From: Stropharia rugosoannulata
Taxonomy: Eukaryota; Basidiomycota; Agaricomycetes; Agaricales; Strophariaceae
NCBI GenBank assembly: GCA_028532985.1
Contig: JANCIK010000007.1
Coordinates: 496,001 to 560,000, forward strand
Length of the DNA: 64,000 nt
Direction: 5' to 3'
Below, piece after piece: positions 1-11,015 of the stretch. The position numbers and the translations under genes are program-made. The first letter of the stretch is position 1. Every line of letters begins with the position of its first letter. The notes beneath the pieces are model-generated. The model saw only the letters and a program-made list of their open reading frames with translations, had not been told where the DNA came from and did no database searches.

Positions 1-1131
1 CCTTGCTATTTAGGTCCATCTATTTTGAGGGCTGCTAACTGTAGCTCCAAAAATTTCGGCGCCCTTCAAGGACTCACTTAGTGCGGGCAGGAATACCCGC
101 AAGGCCGACGCCTGCCCGCCCGCCCTCATGTAATCAACCGACTCAGCTTCAGGCTCGGGATGTATATGTCGGTGTCCGAGGCAGAATATTATGCTACACC
201 GTACCGACGCCGGCTGCTGGCACTGGTGTAGCATACCTTACGTGTCGAAATCACGCTGGTAAATGCTGGTGAATAACTAAGTGATTACTGCGCAGCACAT
301 ACATAGCTGCACGGCGTTGAACATTAAGCGACCTGTCAACGAAGGAACACATTTCTGTCGATCTGCAACACTCGTACACGCATAGAGTATGTATGTAAGC
401 AAGCAATCATACCTTCACTAGTCCACTTCACTTGATTGGCTTACAGTATCGCTAAGTCATTAGCCTTCCTTCCCACGTGATAGATGTGGCACAATAGCAA
501 CGGAGGGAGGTTGAGGGGAGCTGCTTACGCACCCCGGTCCTCCATACTTATCGAGACCACGGCACATCAAGCCTCGAGCGGTGTGGCAAGGAACAGGATC
601 ATGATCAGGGTTTCCTGCTCCCTGTTGATGCAGAGAACTTGCAAAGAACTCGCAGAAGTTAACAACTCCGCCGACTACTATCCAGGCCCATCTATGTTTC
701 GAGGAGATTATTGAAGTCTTTCGCAACTCTTCGGTTGCTCTTGAAAAAGATAGGGTTTTGAGAGGCGTTACACATATATCAATGCTGCTCAAGTCAGTCT
801 ATTCTAGACCAGTCTGGCAACGAATAGAGACTAATGATGTGTCTGAAGAGGAAACGTGGAGAGCAGATAGCTGGCTTGTTTCGGCATGTGACTGGTTAGT
901 GATCGGTGATGTGCTTGCTCATCCGCTTGATCATTTCCGAGCGAGGGCGGTACCTCGGCCTCGTTGATGATGTCAGGTCTATGCATGGCTCACGTTCAGT
1001 CCTACCTTAGGCGATGCATAAATAATAGCCGTGCATTCCCCAGCAGTCTCTCCATCATCTCTCGCCCTTCTCCGCTCTCTTCCATCCAGCAACACCACCG
1101 CCTCTTATTCAAAACCTCACTCTATTCCACA
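1..1131. other. Gene-poor leader region
   Basis: No coding region can be supported here. Open frames on both strands are short, overlap one another and show no recognisable domain or spliceable continuation. The last 120 bases are the probable promoter and 5' leader of the downstream DUF4336 gene. Confidence 0.5.
1016..1026 (+). promoter_or_regulatory. Probable TATA-like element of the DUF4336 gene
   Basis: The string GCATAAATAAT lies about 110 bases before the chosen ATG. A C/T-rich, ATG-free stretch typical of fungal 5' leaders follows it. This placement argues for the ATG at 1132 rather than the upstream in-frame ATG at 964, which would put the TATA-like box inside the coding sequence. 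Confidence 0.4.
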
Positions 1132-2282
1132 ATGTCCAAGCCCGTTTCTGAAATCGTCCAGCGCGAGGTCAGTACAGACTGAGCTCGGTCAAGCTGCGCA
1201 CGCTTTACTGACTGCATTTTGGACGCGCAGGTTGCCCCCGGAGTATGGACCTTCTCAAAGTGCGTTGTCATTCATGGCTTAGTATGAGACATTATCCTCA
1301 ACGCTCATTTTGCAGACCTTTTGCCCGCTTCGGCGTGTGGCCCATTGGCGGACGCTCGACTGCCATTAAGCTGAGCGACGGAGGCGTCTGGGTTCTTGCG
1401 TCCACTCCGCTCGACGACGACACCAAAGCCAAGCTGCGCGAACTCGGACCCGTCAAGTACGCACTTGTCGCTTTGATGCTATGACTGCCTCTGACCTGCG
1501 ACCATAAATAGATACATCGTGTCTCCGGACGCCGTGCACCATCTGTACCTCGGTACGTATATTTTTGTCCTCTGCGCTGGGAATTTGCTCAATTGATGCG
1601 CGCTGGTAGGCGAGTTCAAGAAGGAATACCCCGAGGCCAAGCTCATCGCACCCCAAGCGGCCATCGAGCGCCACAACGACCCCGAGCTCAAGTTCGACGG
1701 CGCCTGGGGACGTGACCCGGCTGGCACCAAGTACGGTTTCGAGGACGACATTGAGCACCTGTGCGTACCCTCCCAGACGTGCGCATGCGCGAACGAACAT
1801 ACTGACCCATGCGTACAGGTTTTTCTCTGGTTTCGAGACGAAGGAAGTCGCGTTCCTGCACAAGCCATCCAAGTCGCTCATCGAGGCCGACTTGTTGTTC
1901 AACCTCCACTCAGTAAAGGAGCAGTACTCGCGCACTAAGCAGTCTAGCAAGTTCCTCGGCATCGGCGGTCTCAAGATCGGCCCCAAGTCGTGGATCTACC
2001 CCCGCCTCCTGTGGTCCCAGGGCACAAACAAAGAGTGCGTATTAGACTTTTTCTCATGGAATCTCTTAATTAATTGGGTGTCGTATTAAGTGAGATGAAG
2101 CGCGATGTAAAGACTGTGTCCGGCTGGGACTTTGACCGCATCATCCCCTGCCACGGTGTAAGCCGCTTTCGCGTTAATTTGCTCCTCGTTCGTGGTGTTA
2201 ATTGTCTGCGTTTTAGGACGTCATTGAGACGGGCGGAAAGCAGGCCTGGAATGACTCATACAAGCTCTACCTGAAGGCTTGA
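1132..2282 (+). CDS. DUF4336 family protein (metallo-beta-lactamase-like fold)
   Basis: The spliced product is about 270 residues. Exon 1 (1132-1167) encodes MSKPVSEIVQRE; exons from 1231, 1316 and 1512 follow, all with GT-AG borders that keep frame. Visible family blocks are APGVWTFSKPFARFG, PIGGRSTAIKL, the SPDAVHHLYLGEF block, LFNLHSVKEQYS and, near the end, RIIPCHGDVIETGG. These match the DUF4336 family, which is distantly related to metallo-beta-lactamase-fold hydrolases. The conserved His-rich blocks (DAVHHLY, PCHGD) could bind metal, but that is inference. Substrate and pathway are unknown. The start was chosen because it follows a TATA-like box and pyrimidine-rich leader. It stands alone with gene-poor DNA on both sides. 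Confidence 0.85.
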
Positions 2283-3897
2283 GAACACCGTCCGCACCCT
2301 GCATTTCATGACATCACATTCACGTTAGTTTTCATGCATTCGATTTCTTTGCTTATCTTGTAAATCTGTACTATTACTTTATCGGACCTGTAATTGATGT
2401 ATACCCCTAATACACTTGCAAATTCTTGTCGTTCTTCGCACAAAAGTCTTAGCAGTACGCAAAAGGTTCAACAAATATTTCGTGTATCTAGTTGGTATCT
2501 AGATAGGACCACCAATATATTCTTAGCCTAAAGATACAACAGAAGAAGTGGCGCTTCACTGCACAATCATATACCTGCGGAACATCGCAATATTAAAGCT
2601 AATGCCTTGACCAGAGAAGAGTGAGAATTCTGAAGACGCCGCCAATCCATGTTAATACCTTGCACTGGTTATAGTAGATCTTTAGCCCATCTCTACTAAC
2701 CAAAATCAAGCAACTTAATAACTAACGGGATCGCGAACTCAAATTACTACTAGAGTATTCTTTTCACTTGTAGCTCTTACATCTGAAGTTGCTGTAGATT
2801 TTTATTAATGGGTATGATAGAACTGTTCTAGTAATCCCGGACGTTTTATGGCGGAGTACTAGTAAGCAAATCAACCATTCTCCCGTTCAGGTCCTACCAA
2901 TTGAGAAAGACATAGGATGTTGATAGGATGTTGAGTATTTCTCGGAATCTTCCGTGTACTCTTCTTTCCGCATGCCTTGAGGTCCCGCTCCTCGAGATAG
3001 AGATAAGCGCCCAACCGTGACCAGATGGCACAGTCCCTGCATTTACAGGTCTGTACATCGGCGCTAGAAGTGTCGGTGTAGAGACAAGTGATTAATTATG
3101 TCGCTATGAAGCTCAACGGCGTATTACGAAAGTAGTACAAATACTGCGTACAACATAGCACGCAATGGCGAGGACTCTGGATGTAATGTGGGAGACGCGA
3201 ATTTCGGGCATTCTTACAGTATGTAATTCTGCTTTTTACTGGATTCACCGTAGAGCTTCCTCACCAACCTCGTAGTTTGCCTACATTGTGGATACCTTTA
3301 AAAGTAAAACAGTGATGTTATTTTGGCTGAGCCGCTTGTAAGTCTGGTTGCCGATGAGAACCTGCAATCCGGCTGGGGTAGCAAGACTAGACAAACGTGA
3401 AACGGAAACGCCCAACAGAGCCTCTTTTTTCCGTCGCAAAATCTGCAGCGTTTGCAGGGTACTCAGCCTGAAATTACAGGCAATTCCACCTGCACTCTGA
3501 GGATTTGTTTGCAGTTGTTACGGGGGAAGCTCGGGCTGAGGAATAAGGATGTGAGAAATTGCCACGAGGCTCGGCTAATCCTCTTCTAATCTTATCACCA
3601 TCCCGCAGATCCTGCACAGTCGATTGCATCGTCCCAAGTCAACCGCAAGGGTTCTGGCTCGCAACTGGCCGAAAAGAATTAAATACTCACCGCCATGGCT
3701 CCCGACGCTCAACCCAGAAGGCTATGGCGCGCGCAATCTGGAAGTAGTCGCACTAAAAGTACTGCGTTTCTGGCAGCGTGTTTTAGGAACACGACATAAC
3801 CATGAGGCAGGGGTGCTCCCCATTTAACTGAAGATCAGGTCGCAGCCCGGAGCCGTATCTGCATCTCCCCCCATCTCCCCAGTCCCTGGGCCCCGCA
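2283..3897. other. Intergenic, nothing recognised
   Basis: This 1.6-kb stretch is rather AT-rich in its first half and has no convincing open frame. A short direct repeat (GATAGGATGTT twice) lies near 2920. The distal part must contain the promoter of the zinc-finger/RING gene that starts at 3898. Confidence 0.5.
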
Positions 3898-6800
3898 ATG
3901 CCGTGTTGCGTGCAATGCGACAACCGGCACTTCTCCAGCAAAGAGGCCTTGTTGCAGCACATCAGGAGCTCGAGTGCGTACCACCCCTACTGTGATACCT
4001 GCGATCGCCGTTTCGTGAGCAAAACGGCGCACGACGCGGTGAGCTACTGGCGCTAGTTTTGCATCACTGTGCGTGCGACTGACATTCGTGATCCCCAGCA
4101 CATGGCCGCGAAACATCCCCCGACGTTCGACTGCACGCTGTGTAACCGCCCTTACCACGCGCCGTTCGCACTGGAGGATCATTACCGGGGGTCAAGCCTC
4201 CATCCCAACTGCACAAAATGTGGTCGCGGCTTCAGAGATCAAGCTGCGATTGATGAAGTACGGGTTCTTGTTTTTGGTCTATTCATTTGAAGCTGAATGA
4301 CATCACATTATTGTAATTAGCACCATGCCACAGCGCATATCAAGGTCCCATGTGCTCCCTGCGGAGGCATGACCCTGTACGAGGATGAACTCGGGAGCCA
4401 CTACTGGAACTCGCCGAGCCACCCCAAGTGCCAGGGTTGTAAATTCGGGTTCAAGGATGATGAGGGTTTGCTGGAGGTGCACCAAATCTGAACACAACAA
4501 AATGAATTAGTGCTCACCCCACTCAATAGCATATCTCCGCTGCTCACCCTGAACAGCATTGCACACAGTGCAATGCCGGATTTGAGAAGCCCGAATCATT
4601 GCAGGCCCACTTTTGGGCGTCGCCGCAGCATCCCAAATGCGAACGCTGCACAATGGGTTTCGTGAACGCAGAAGCTCAAAATTTCGTCAGTCGCAATTTA
4701 TTAATACCATCAGTGCTGTTTATCTAACTTGAAACTGCAGCACCTCGAAACGGTACACACTCCAACGGCAGTCGCAACACTACCTATCCATCCTGAGGAA
4801 ATAGACGTTCAGGCTCACGAACCCGCAACAATACTAGAACCTAGTATTTTCCACGAGGCCATACCCCTGATGCAAACAAACTCGCTGAATCATACGGGAT
4901 TTACTCCGCTAAGTCCAAAAAACCTCTTGCAGGTGAGACATACAAGATTATGAAATTTAACATTAACTCAATGATATATTAGAGTTTAATTGTTGGGGAA
5001 CGACGAATCAACTCCCCCGACCTTCGTGTGGATGCACGTTTCTCTCCTATCATCGACATAAAGCCTCCTTTCAGTCCCGCACTTCCTCGTCCGGGCCATA
5101 AAATTGAAGAGATATGGAGCTCTACAGAAGTATGTGGCTTGCATTTCTTGTAAAGCAGGTCCTAATCTTTTATTCTCAGAATGTTCAGGTTCCCGCTGGG
5201 CGACAACTACCGCCAACCCCTCCTCGGCCGTCGAATGGTAATTTATACAGTAGCCGACCCCCAAATTACTCCTACCCAGTTCCTTATACCTGGAACGACA
5301 ACCTCCTATCAAGGGAAGCCCGACGGCCTATATCCCGCCTCTCTGCCCCCGGGCTAGATTTCCACTCCCGCTTATACCCTGGCAGTGCACGCGCAGCCTC
5401 CGTCTCGCTGGCGCGTCAGGGGCTTCTTACTGAGGCAAAGGTCGACCCAAATCTCACCAACGGTTCTCACCGCGTCGGGTCGGCGAGCATTAGTGGGGCG
5501 TCATTCTGGCCCTCAGGGCCGTACGCGCAAATCCGCCGTACGCGTGCAGCACGATCAGAGGTCGTTGACTGGGAGGAGCTTATGGGCTCTTCCCAATTCC
5601 AGGCTCAGCCTTCTAATAGTGCGGACGCGCCGAGCCCGACGACGGCGGTGTGTGCATCGCCCGCGCTGCCAATGCACCGTATCGGGAACGGGTCGGGAAG
5701 CAGGGACATCACGCAACCCCTGACTCCCTCACCTCCCTCGCTTGCAACTACATCGTCACCTGCCTCAAGTGCTGTGGGTCATTCTCCAATAGGATCCGGG
5801 ACATACGATGTGCGCGATTTATTTAATTTTTAATCCATTCATGGAAGACTCACATTTAGCGCCGCAGATATTATCGTCTACTACAAGGCCCACAACCGCC
5901 TCGTCAACGCCAATGAGCCAGACGACGCCTGTGGATACCTACCTAGTTTTTACAGTCACACCCACCAGGTAAGTCCCGCAGCGAGAAAAAGCGCATATAG
6001 CCATAGAATAAACTGACGCGGTTTTTGTTTATTTTAGCGAATGCTCCAGCCCTGTGCCACAGCCTGACTTGAGCTCCCCAGTGAGCCTCAAGTCCCTCCC
6101 ATCTATGTCGCCTCTGGCTGGGACCCCGATCGATATCGACGATGGGGCATTCTACTACCCCGAAACGCAGCACCCGCTGCCCGACTCACCGGAGACGAGG
6201 TTGAGGGACATCGACTTCGTGGACTTTGCAGTTGGCGCTACCGCCGCAAACGGCGAGATTTCTGCGGACCACGCCTCGTTCTCCAAAGAGGTTGTCATAT
6301 TCGACGCCCCAGAAACACCTTCCCAACTGTCGCCTCCCCGCGTGCCATCCTCGCTCTCGAGTTCGTCTGCGCACAGCTACATCACGTCTCCCCAGGAGCC
6401 GCACGATGCGGATACCGCAATAACTTCGCCGTCCGCGCCGACTCCTGTTCCTGTTATCCCTCCGCATGAGCTGGAGACCGCCGCGTTGGAGGCGGCGTTC
6501 GACCTCGTACCCGGCGGGGAAGACGACATAGAAATCGACACAAGCTCTGTTCTCAACCAGAGCCGCTCGTTCGATACGGTCGTCGCATCCCCCGTGACGC
6601 CCATCTCGCCTGGGGATGGCGGCGGGCCAGCTGCAGGGGCCATGGAGCGCCAGGCGGAGAAGACGAATCCAAACCCCCTGCACTGTCGCGCGTGTCTGGC
6701 GGACTCGTGCGACGACATCACGGCGAGCATGTGTGGGCACATTTTCTGTAACAGGTAGGTTTTTTAAAAAGACTCGTCCTTCTACTGTGCATGGAGCGCT

Positions 6801-6924
6801 AACTATACCTCTCGTCCTGGTTCATAGGTGCATCACCGACGCAGTGATAAAAACGTCCAGATGTCCCGTCTGCTCCACGCCCACGCTGCTGTACTGTCTC
6901 TTCCGCCTCGATCTCGCAGCGTGA
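3898..6924 (+). CDS. C2H2 zinc-finger array protein with C-terminal RING finger
   Basis: The spliced product is roughly 820 residues. The N-terminal 250 residues hold four repeats of a two-finger unit (CxxC, about 12 residues, H, 6-7 residues, HP, then CxxC, about 12 residues, H, 4 residues, H), for example CTLCNRPYHA / CTKCGRGFRD and CQGCKFGFKD. A long low-complexity Ser/Pro/Thr-rich middle follows. The last exons encode a RING: CRACLADSC ... MCGHIFCNRCI ... CPVC, with an intron (6755-6827) inside it. Main introns are near 4037-4098, 4258-4320, 4477-4531, 4686-4740, 4933-4982, 5130-5179, 5810-5867, 5969-6037 and 6755-6827; all keep frame. A RING predicts E3 ubiquitin ligase activity; the fingers may bind nucleic acid or protein. 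Target unknown. The first four introns all cut before the same zinc-binding His (see findings). Confidence 0.88.
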
Positions 6925-8610
6925 CCCGTCGGGCAATGTTTGCTCGTCCGCGTCCACCTGCCTAAAAATTCAACATCTTGCTGTACCATTACATACGTTT
7001 GAGCTTGGACACTGGGGAAGAAGAAACAAGGTGAATAGGAAGTAAATGCAATTAATACGTGTATAGTTAGTTTGTAGATTAGACGATGCCATCTTGTTGT
7101 ATCTTGAAGTACTATTATTTTATGTTTATACTGCTTTCTCACAGAGGACTATTGCGTGTCATACGTTCTCCTTGTTTAGTTCCATATGCTGTGATGCAAG
7201 CCATTGCTCAGGAAATTTATAATTCGGGCTCGCTTCTGATGCTCCTGGGAGGACATATTTCTATGTCAGAAATAAGTACTGCACCTAATTTCCACACAAT
7301 ACTCTATATCCACACGGCTGAACTAACAATAAATAACCAATTAACTTGCAGATTGGGCTTACACGTGTTTTCAGAATAAATTGGCATACGTACGTGTGAG
7401 TACCGTCACGGTGAACTTTCCAAAGAATTCAAAAGTTGTTCAAACAACATTGTCCTCATATAGTATAAGTATTGAAGGGCCGCACAGCTGATCTAGTACC
7501 GGCGTAGATAGACAGAGTCTATGCAGCCTGAAGGATCAGCGCAATTATATCCGACCAGAGCTAGCGGTTACCGGTACCCATGGCTCGTCTGAATAATAGC
7601 AGTCAGAACTTGGTTAAAACCACGTTGATGGCATGCCACCTCAAGGCAAGGCATACAATTTCTTTTCGAAGTGTTGTATGGGTATATTCACACCACGTAG
7701 CGGCTATTTTATACCACCCTTAAGTATGTAGATTCATTACACAAGTTCCATGGTGGCATGAATATGACGAATTGGTATGCAGACTTCGGACATAATACTA
7801 GCACCTAAAATTAGCTCATTACACATCTTGCAGGATTCGATTGTGTCTTATCTGATAAACCGCATGAGTGCGTTCGTGGGCGCTGGTTAAACCCATCGGG
7901 GCCGCTACCTTTAGCGTTCTTCGGACCATATTGGCCGTTGGGCTCGCCGCTCTAGGGGAAGTGGAAAGCTGTAAAGGCTGACAATGGGAATGAATTCAGT
8001 TTCTTACGGGCCGCAAAGCAGGTTTTAGAGTCATAAGATGTAGGCTTCGTATTGGAAGACAGATGGAAGTTAGATCAAAGGAACTGGAAAGAGGTGGTTT
8101 CCTCGAGCAAGCGGCGGCCGATTATGGAACGTGTGTGGGGCGGAGTGTATTGACGCTCGGGCGAAGCCTATGTGTGTATGTACATCTATCTATTTATGCT
8201 AAAGATGTACTCTACATACGTGTCAGTTTTATCTTCAATAGTAAGCAGATCTTGAGTATAGTAAATATGATGACATTTAGTCTGCTGGAGTTCTCGAAAC
8301 ATCTAAAGCTTGAAATTCCCAGTGTGGGCCATACGTATACCTGCATTTTTTTCTCATCGGGACATATGTCGCGAGCGAGTGTGACGTGGTACTGAATATG
8401 GACAAAATTTAGATGGTACAATACAAAAAGTCATTTTTAAACGGTCTATGTACATCAAAGCGCAAATATGGTGAATGGGCGGAGAAACGTAGGTAAGTAG
8501 TACAGATATATGTCATCTGCCAGCTCTTCTCTTGCCCTTCTCGAGACTTTAGCTTTGATTGGAGAGGGATGGTACCAGGTAATAAACATTTTCCATTTTG
8601 GTCTGCAAGT
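6925..8610. other. Intergenic, nothing recognised
   Basis: This 1.7-kb stretch is AT-rich, with short overlapping frames on both strands and no domain or splice-consistent gene. It lies between the ends of the convergent zinc-finger/RING gene and FTR1, so no promoter is required here. A 110-codon frame at 8063-8395 shows no family features and is probably chance. Confidence 0.5.
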
Positions 8611-10354
8611 TCAGCGAGGCAGCTCGCCGATCGCGGCGCCCTGAGAGTCGTCACTGACAGATGCGTCTTTCTTCGAGTCGCTGTCCTGCTCGGCAGCTTG
8701 GCGCAACTCGCGCGCGTCGCGCGCCCGGCGGCGGCGCGCTCCTAGGGCCGATTCGCGGCCCATGAATGTGGTGCGCCCCTGCATTACCATGAGCAAATAG
8801 ATTCGAGATAAAATATCTACTAACAACGCAAAACGCACCTCCTTGAATTTCAGCACAATCAAAGTGACGATGACCGCGAGCCAGTAGAACACGTAGGACA
8901 ACACGCTTCCCTCTGTATGTGTGCAGAGTGACACGTAAATCAGCGCCAAGAGGTTTTTACTTGTTGAGCGATAGACAGACTTACGCGTCGCGCTGTTTGT
9001 CCAGCCAAAAATTGCGTTGAAGATCGTCCAGCCCTGCCCGCCGGTATTGTTCTCGGGGCTACAGCAGTTGAGGTGCCACACGTTGCCCTGAACGAGGTAC
9101 GATCCAGGGCCGGTTCCGCCCGCGTCGTCAACGTCGGCGCCAAGCAGGTGATTAAACGCGTTCTCTTGGAACGCGCCGACGGCCTTGGAAAACAGCCCCG
9201 CACCGATGAGGAATAGGAAGTTGGTCATCACGACGAGGAAGATCGTCAGTGCTAGAAGGTGCAGGCAGTCAGCGGCGAGAAATGCGTGTTATGTGGCGAG
9301 AAATGCTTACTGCTCCTGCTCGCGAATTGGTAGATGATGAAGCCGCAGACGAGTCCGCAGACAAGCCCGACGATGGCAGCAATGGGAATGGAGGTTGCGG
9401 GCTGGCCGAGGGACACGCCGCCTACGAAGATAACTGCCTCAAGACCTTACATCACTTTTCATCAGTAGCAAATTGGGTTTGTAGACGGAAGCAGATTGCG
9501 TACCTTCACGCATGACAGTAATGAGTGGGAGAATAAAAAGAACCCATTTTCCGGTCTTAGCTTTGCCATCGACCTCTAAAAACAGGGTTAACGCGCGCCA
9601 TTCAACATATCGGGAGATGATGCTTACTTTTCCCGTCAAATGCTTTCTGGAGTTTGATGCGCCATTTGGCCTTGGCTAAATTGAGTTGGGGGTGCGTCAG
9701 TTTTGTCTGCAGCAACACTAAACGACACTGCTCCTACCTCTGTCCATCTTCATCATGGTGACACCCATGACAAATATCATAAGCGACGCGATGACTTCGA
9801 ATATTCCTATGCATCGTGGATGTCAAGAAACAGTTCATTTGCCAAATGGGCCCACAAACCTTCCCATAATTCCTCAGATTTACTCCAGAGGTCAGAAGCC
9901 TTCGTGAACCATACGGCAATGAATCTACAGGAATTTCAAATAAGCGCTCGTTTCATTTTCTGTATAATTAAAACACTTACGCAGCCCCAACAGCAATTGA
10001 AAAGAAAAGTCCAAGAGCCGCGCCGAAGAAAATCTGGGCGCCCAGTGCGTCAGTCACTGAAAATAGTAAGATACTTTCCATAAGTAAACGTACCTGGAAG
10101 CGCAGCTTGCGGATAAGGCGACGCCTCTGAACGTTGTCGTCAACAAGCTCAGGCGATGCCTCATTCGGAGTTGAGCCTTCGTTGCTGGATTTCTCGAACA
10201 GTTGCGATCTCAGCGTAGTGGTTCCCGACGACGTAGGGTCTTCGTGCACTATTTGCTCGGCAAGACCAAGCAGGACAGAGACGATGATGGCGGCCTCGAG
10301 CGTCTCCCGGAAGACGATGAAGAATATAGGCACAGAGAAGAGATTCTTGCCCAT
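8611..10354 (-). CDS. FTR1: High-affinity iron permease, Ftr1 family
   Basis: Ftr1 is the plasma-membrane permease that imports ferric iron made by a partner multicopper ferroxidase. The spliced product is about 400-420 residues, the normal size. TM1 carries an RExLE iron-binding motif (FIVFRETLEAAIIVS). The second motif, MREGLEAVIFVGG, is split by an intron after the first base of its Gly codon. Further family blocks are IYQFASRSS, the cysteine-containing HLNCCSPEN loop, SYVFYWLAV and a charged cytoplasmic tail ending GELPR. Exon 1 is 10094-10354 and exon 2 starts at 10033. The ATG at 10352-10354 is used because the longer frame begins with TTG. FET3 is divergent 661 bp away and shares GATA-type boxes, so the two are probably co-regulated by iron. 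Confidence 0.95.
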
Positions 10355-10500
10355 TTTGCTGGGGGAGGACAAGTTGGGGCGTCAGAAAGGCTCGGGTGCG
10401 GATTGGGGCGCATAAATGAGCGAGCCTAAAGTTGTGCGACGTGCTGTTCGGCACATGGTCCGAGAACGGAAGCCAGAAGGAATTGGGGACCACAAGGGCA

Positions 10501-10568
10501 ATCTGATAATCAAATGGTTCTCCTGGTGTTCTAGGGCCAATAATCTGATAAGATGAATCATCTGATAA
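10501..10568 (+). promoter_or_regulatory. Three ATCTGATAA iron-GATA boxes
   Basis: Perfect copies lie at 10501-10509, 10543-10551 and 10560-10568. The last two start 17 bases apart in tandem, a spacing that could seat two factor molecules. They lie nearer FTR1, 148-213 bases upstream of its ATG. Confidence 0.8.
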
Positions 10569-10837
10569 GATTTTGGTAACGACTCTCACACGCAAGTCTT
10601 CGCGCCGCCGTCTAGAAGTCGTCTCTTTCTCCATCCTGTCCCACGACGAGGTCCTTATGCCTGCATTCTCCGAGATACGGACGCTCGACTCTCCCAGGAA
10701 TTTTCGCCTGTATTTCTACGGGCCTTGCGGTGCCACACTGAAAGCCGTACCGCCGTCCATCTCTAAATGCGGAGTGCCTGAAATTGTGAGAGAATTTTCA
10801 CTTCAGACAAATGGGGGATAGATATACTCACCCTGTC

Positions 10838-10846
10838 TTATCAGAT
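10838..10846 (-). promoter_or_regulatory. Fourth ATCTGATAA iron-GATA box
   Basis: The plus strand reads TTATCAGAT, the exact reverse complement of the other three boxes. It is nearer FET3, about 170 bases before its ATG, so each gene has at least one proximal site. Confidence 0.75.
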
Positions 10847-11015
10847 TACATTCCTGCCTCATGAACCGGCTTTATTTTTAGAATCTATGGCCGCCATTTT
10901 AACCTTCCCCGATTTTATCTAGTGATTCTCCAACTTTTCGGATCGCTTTTAAGAGCGGACCATAAGTTTTGCACTCTTGACGTCTCGGCTGGTCGCCCTC
11001 TCCTTCGCCAGCGCA

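Larger units (their letters stand above)
10355..11015. promoter_or_regulatory. Shared divergent FTR1-FET3 promoter
   Basis: This is the only DNA between the two start codons and must serve both genes. It contains four perfect ATCTGATAA motifs, three on the plus strand and one on the minus strand, listed separately. ATCWGATAA is the established recognition sequence of fungal iron-responsive GATA repressors (SREA in Aspergillus; Urbs1 in Ustilago binds related GATA sites). The inference is repression of both genes when iron is sufficient. Confidence 0.85.

Noticed and set aside
8063..8395. 110-codon open frame downstream of FTR1
   Set aside because: Composition is not protein-like and no flanking exons fit.
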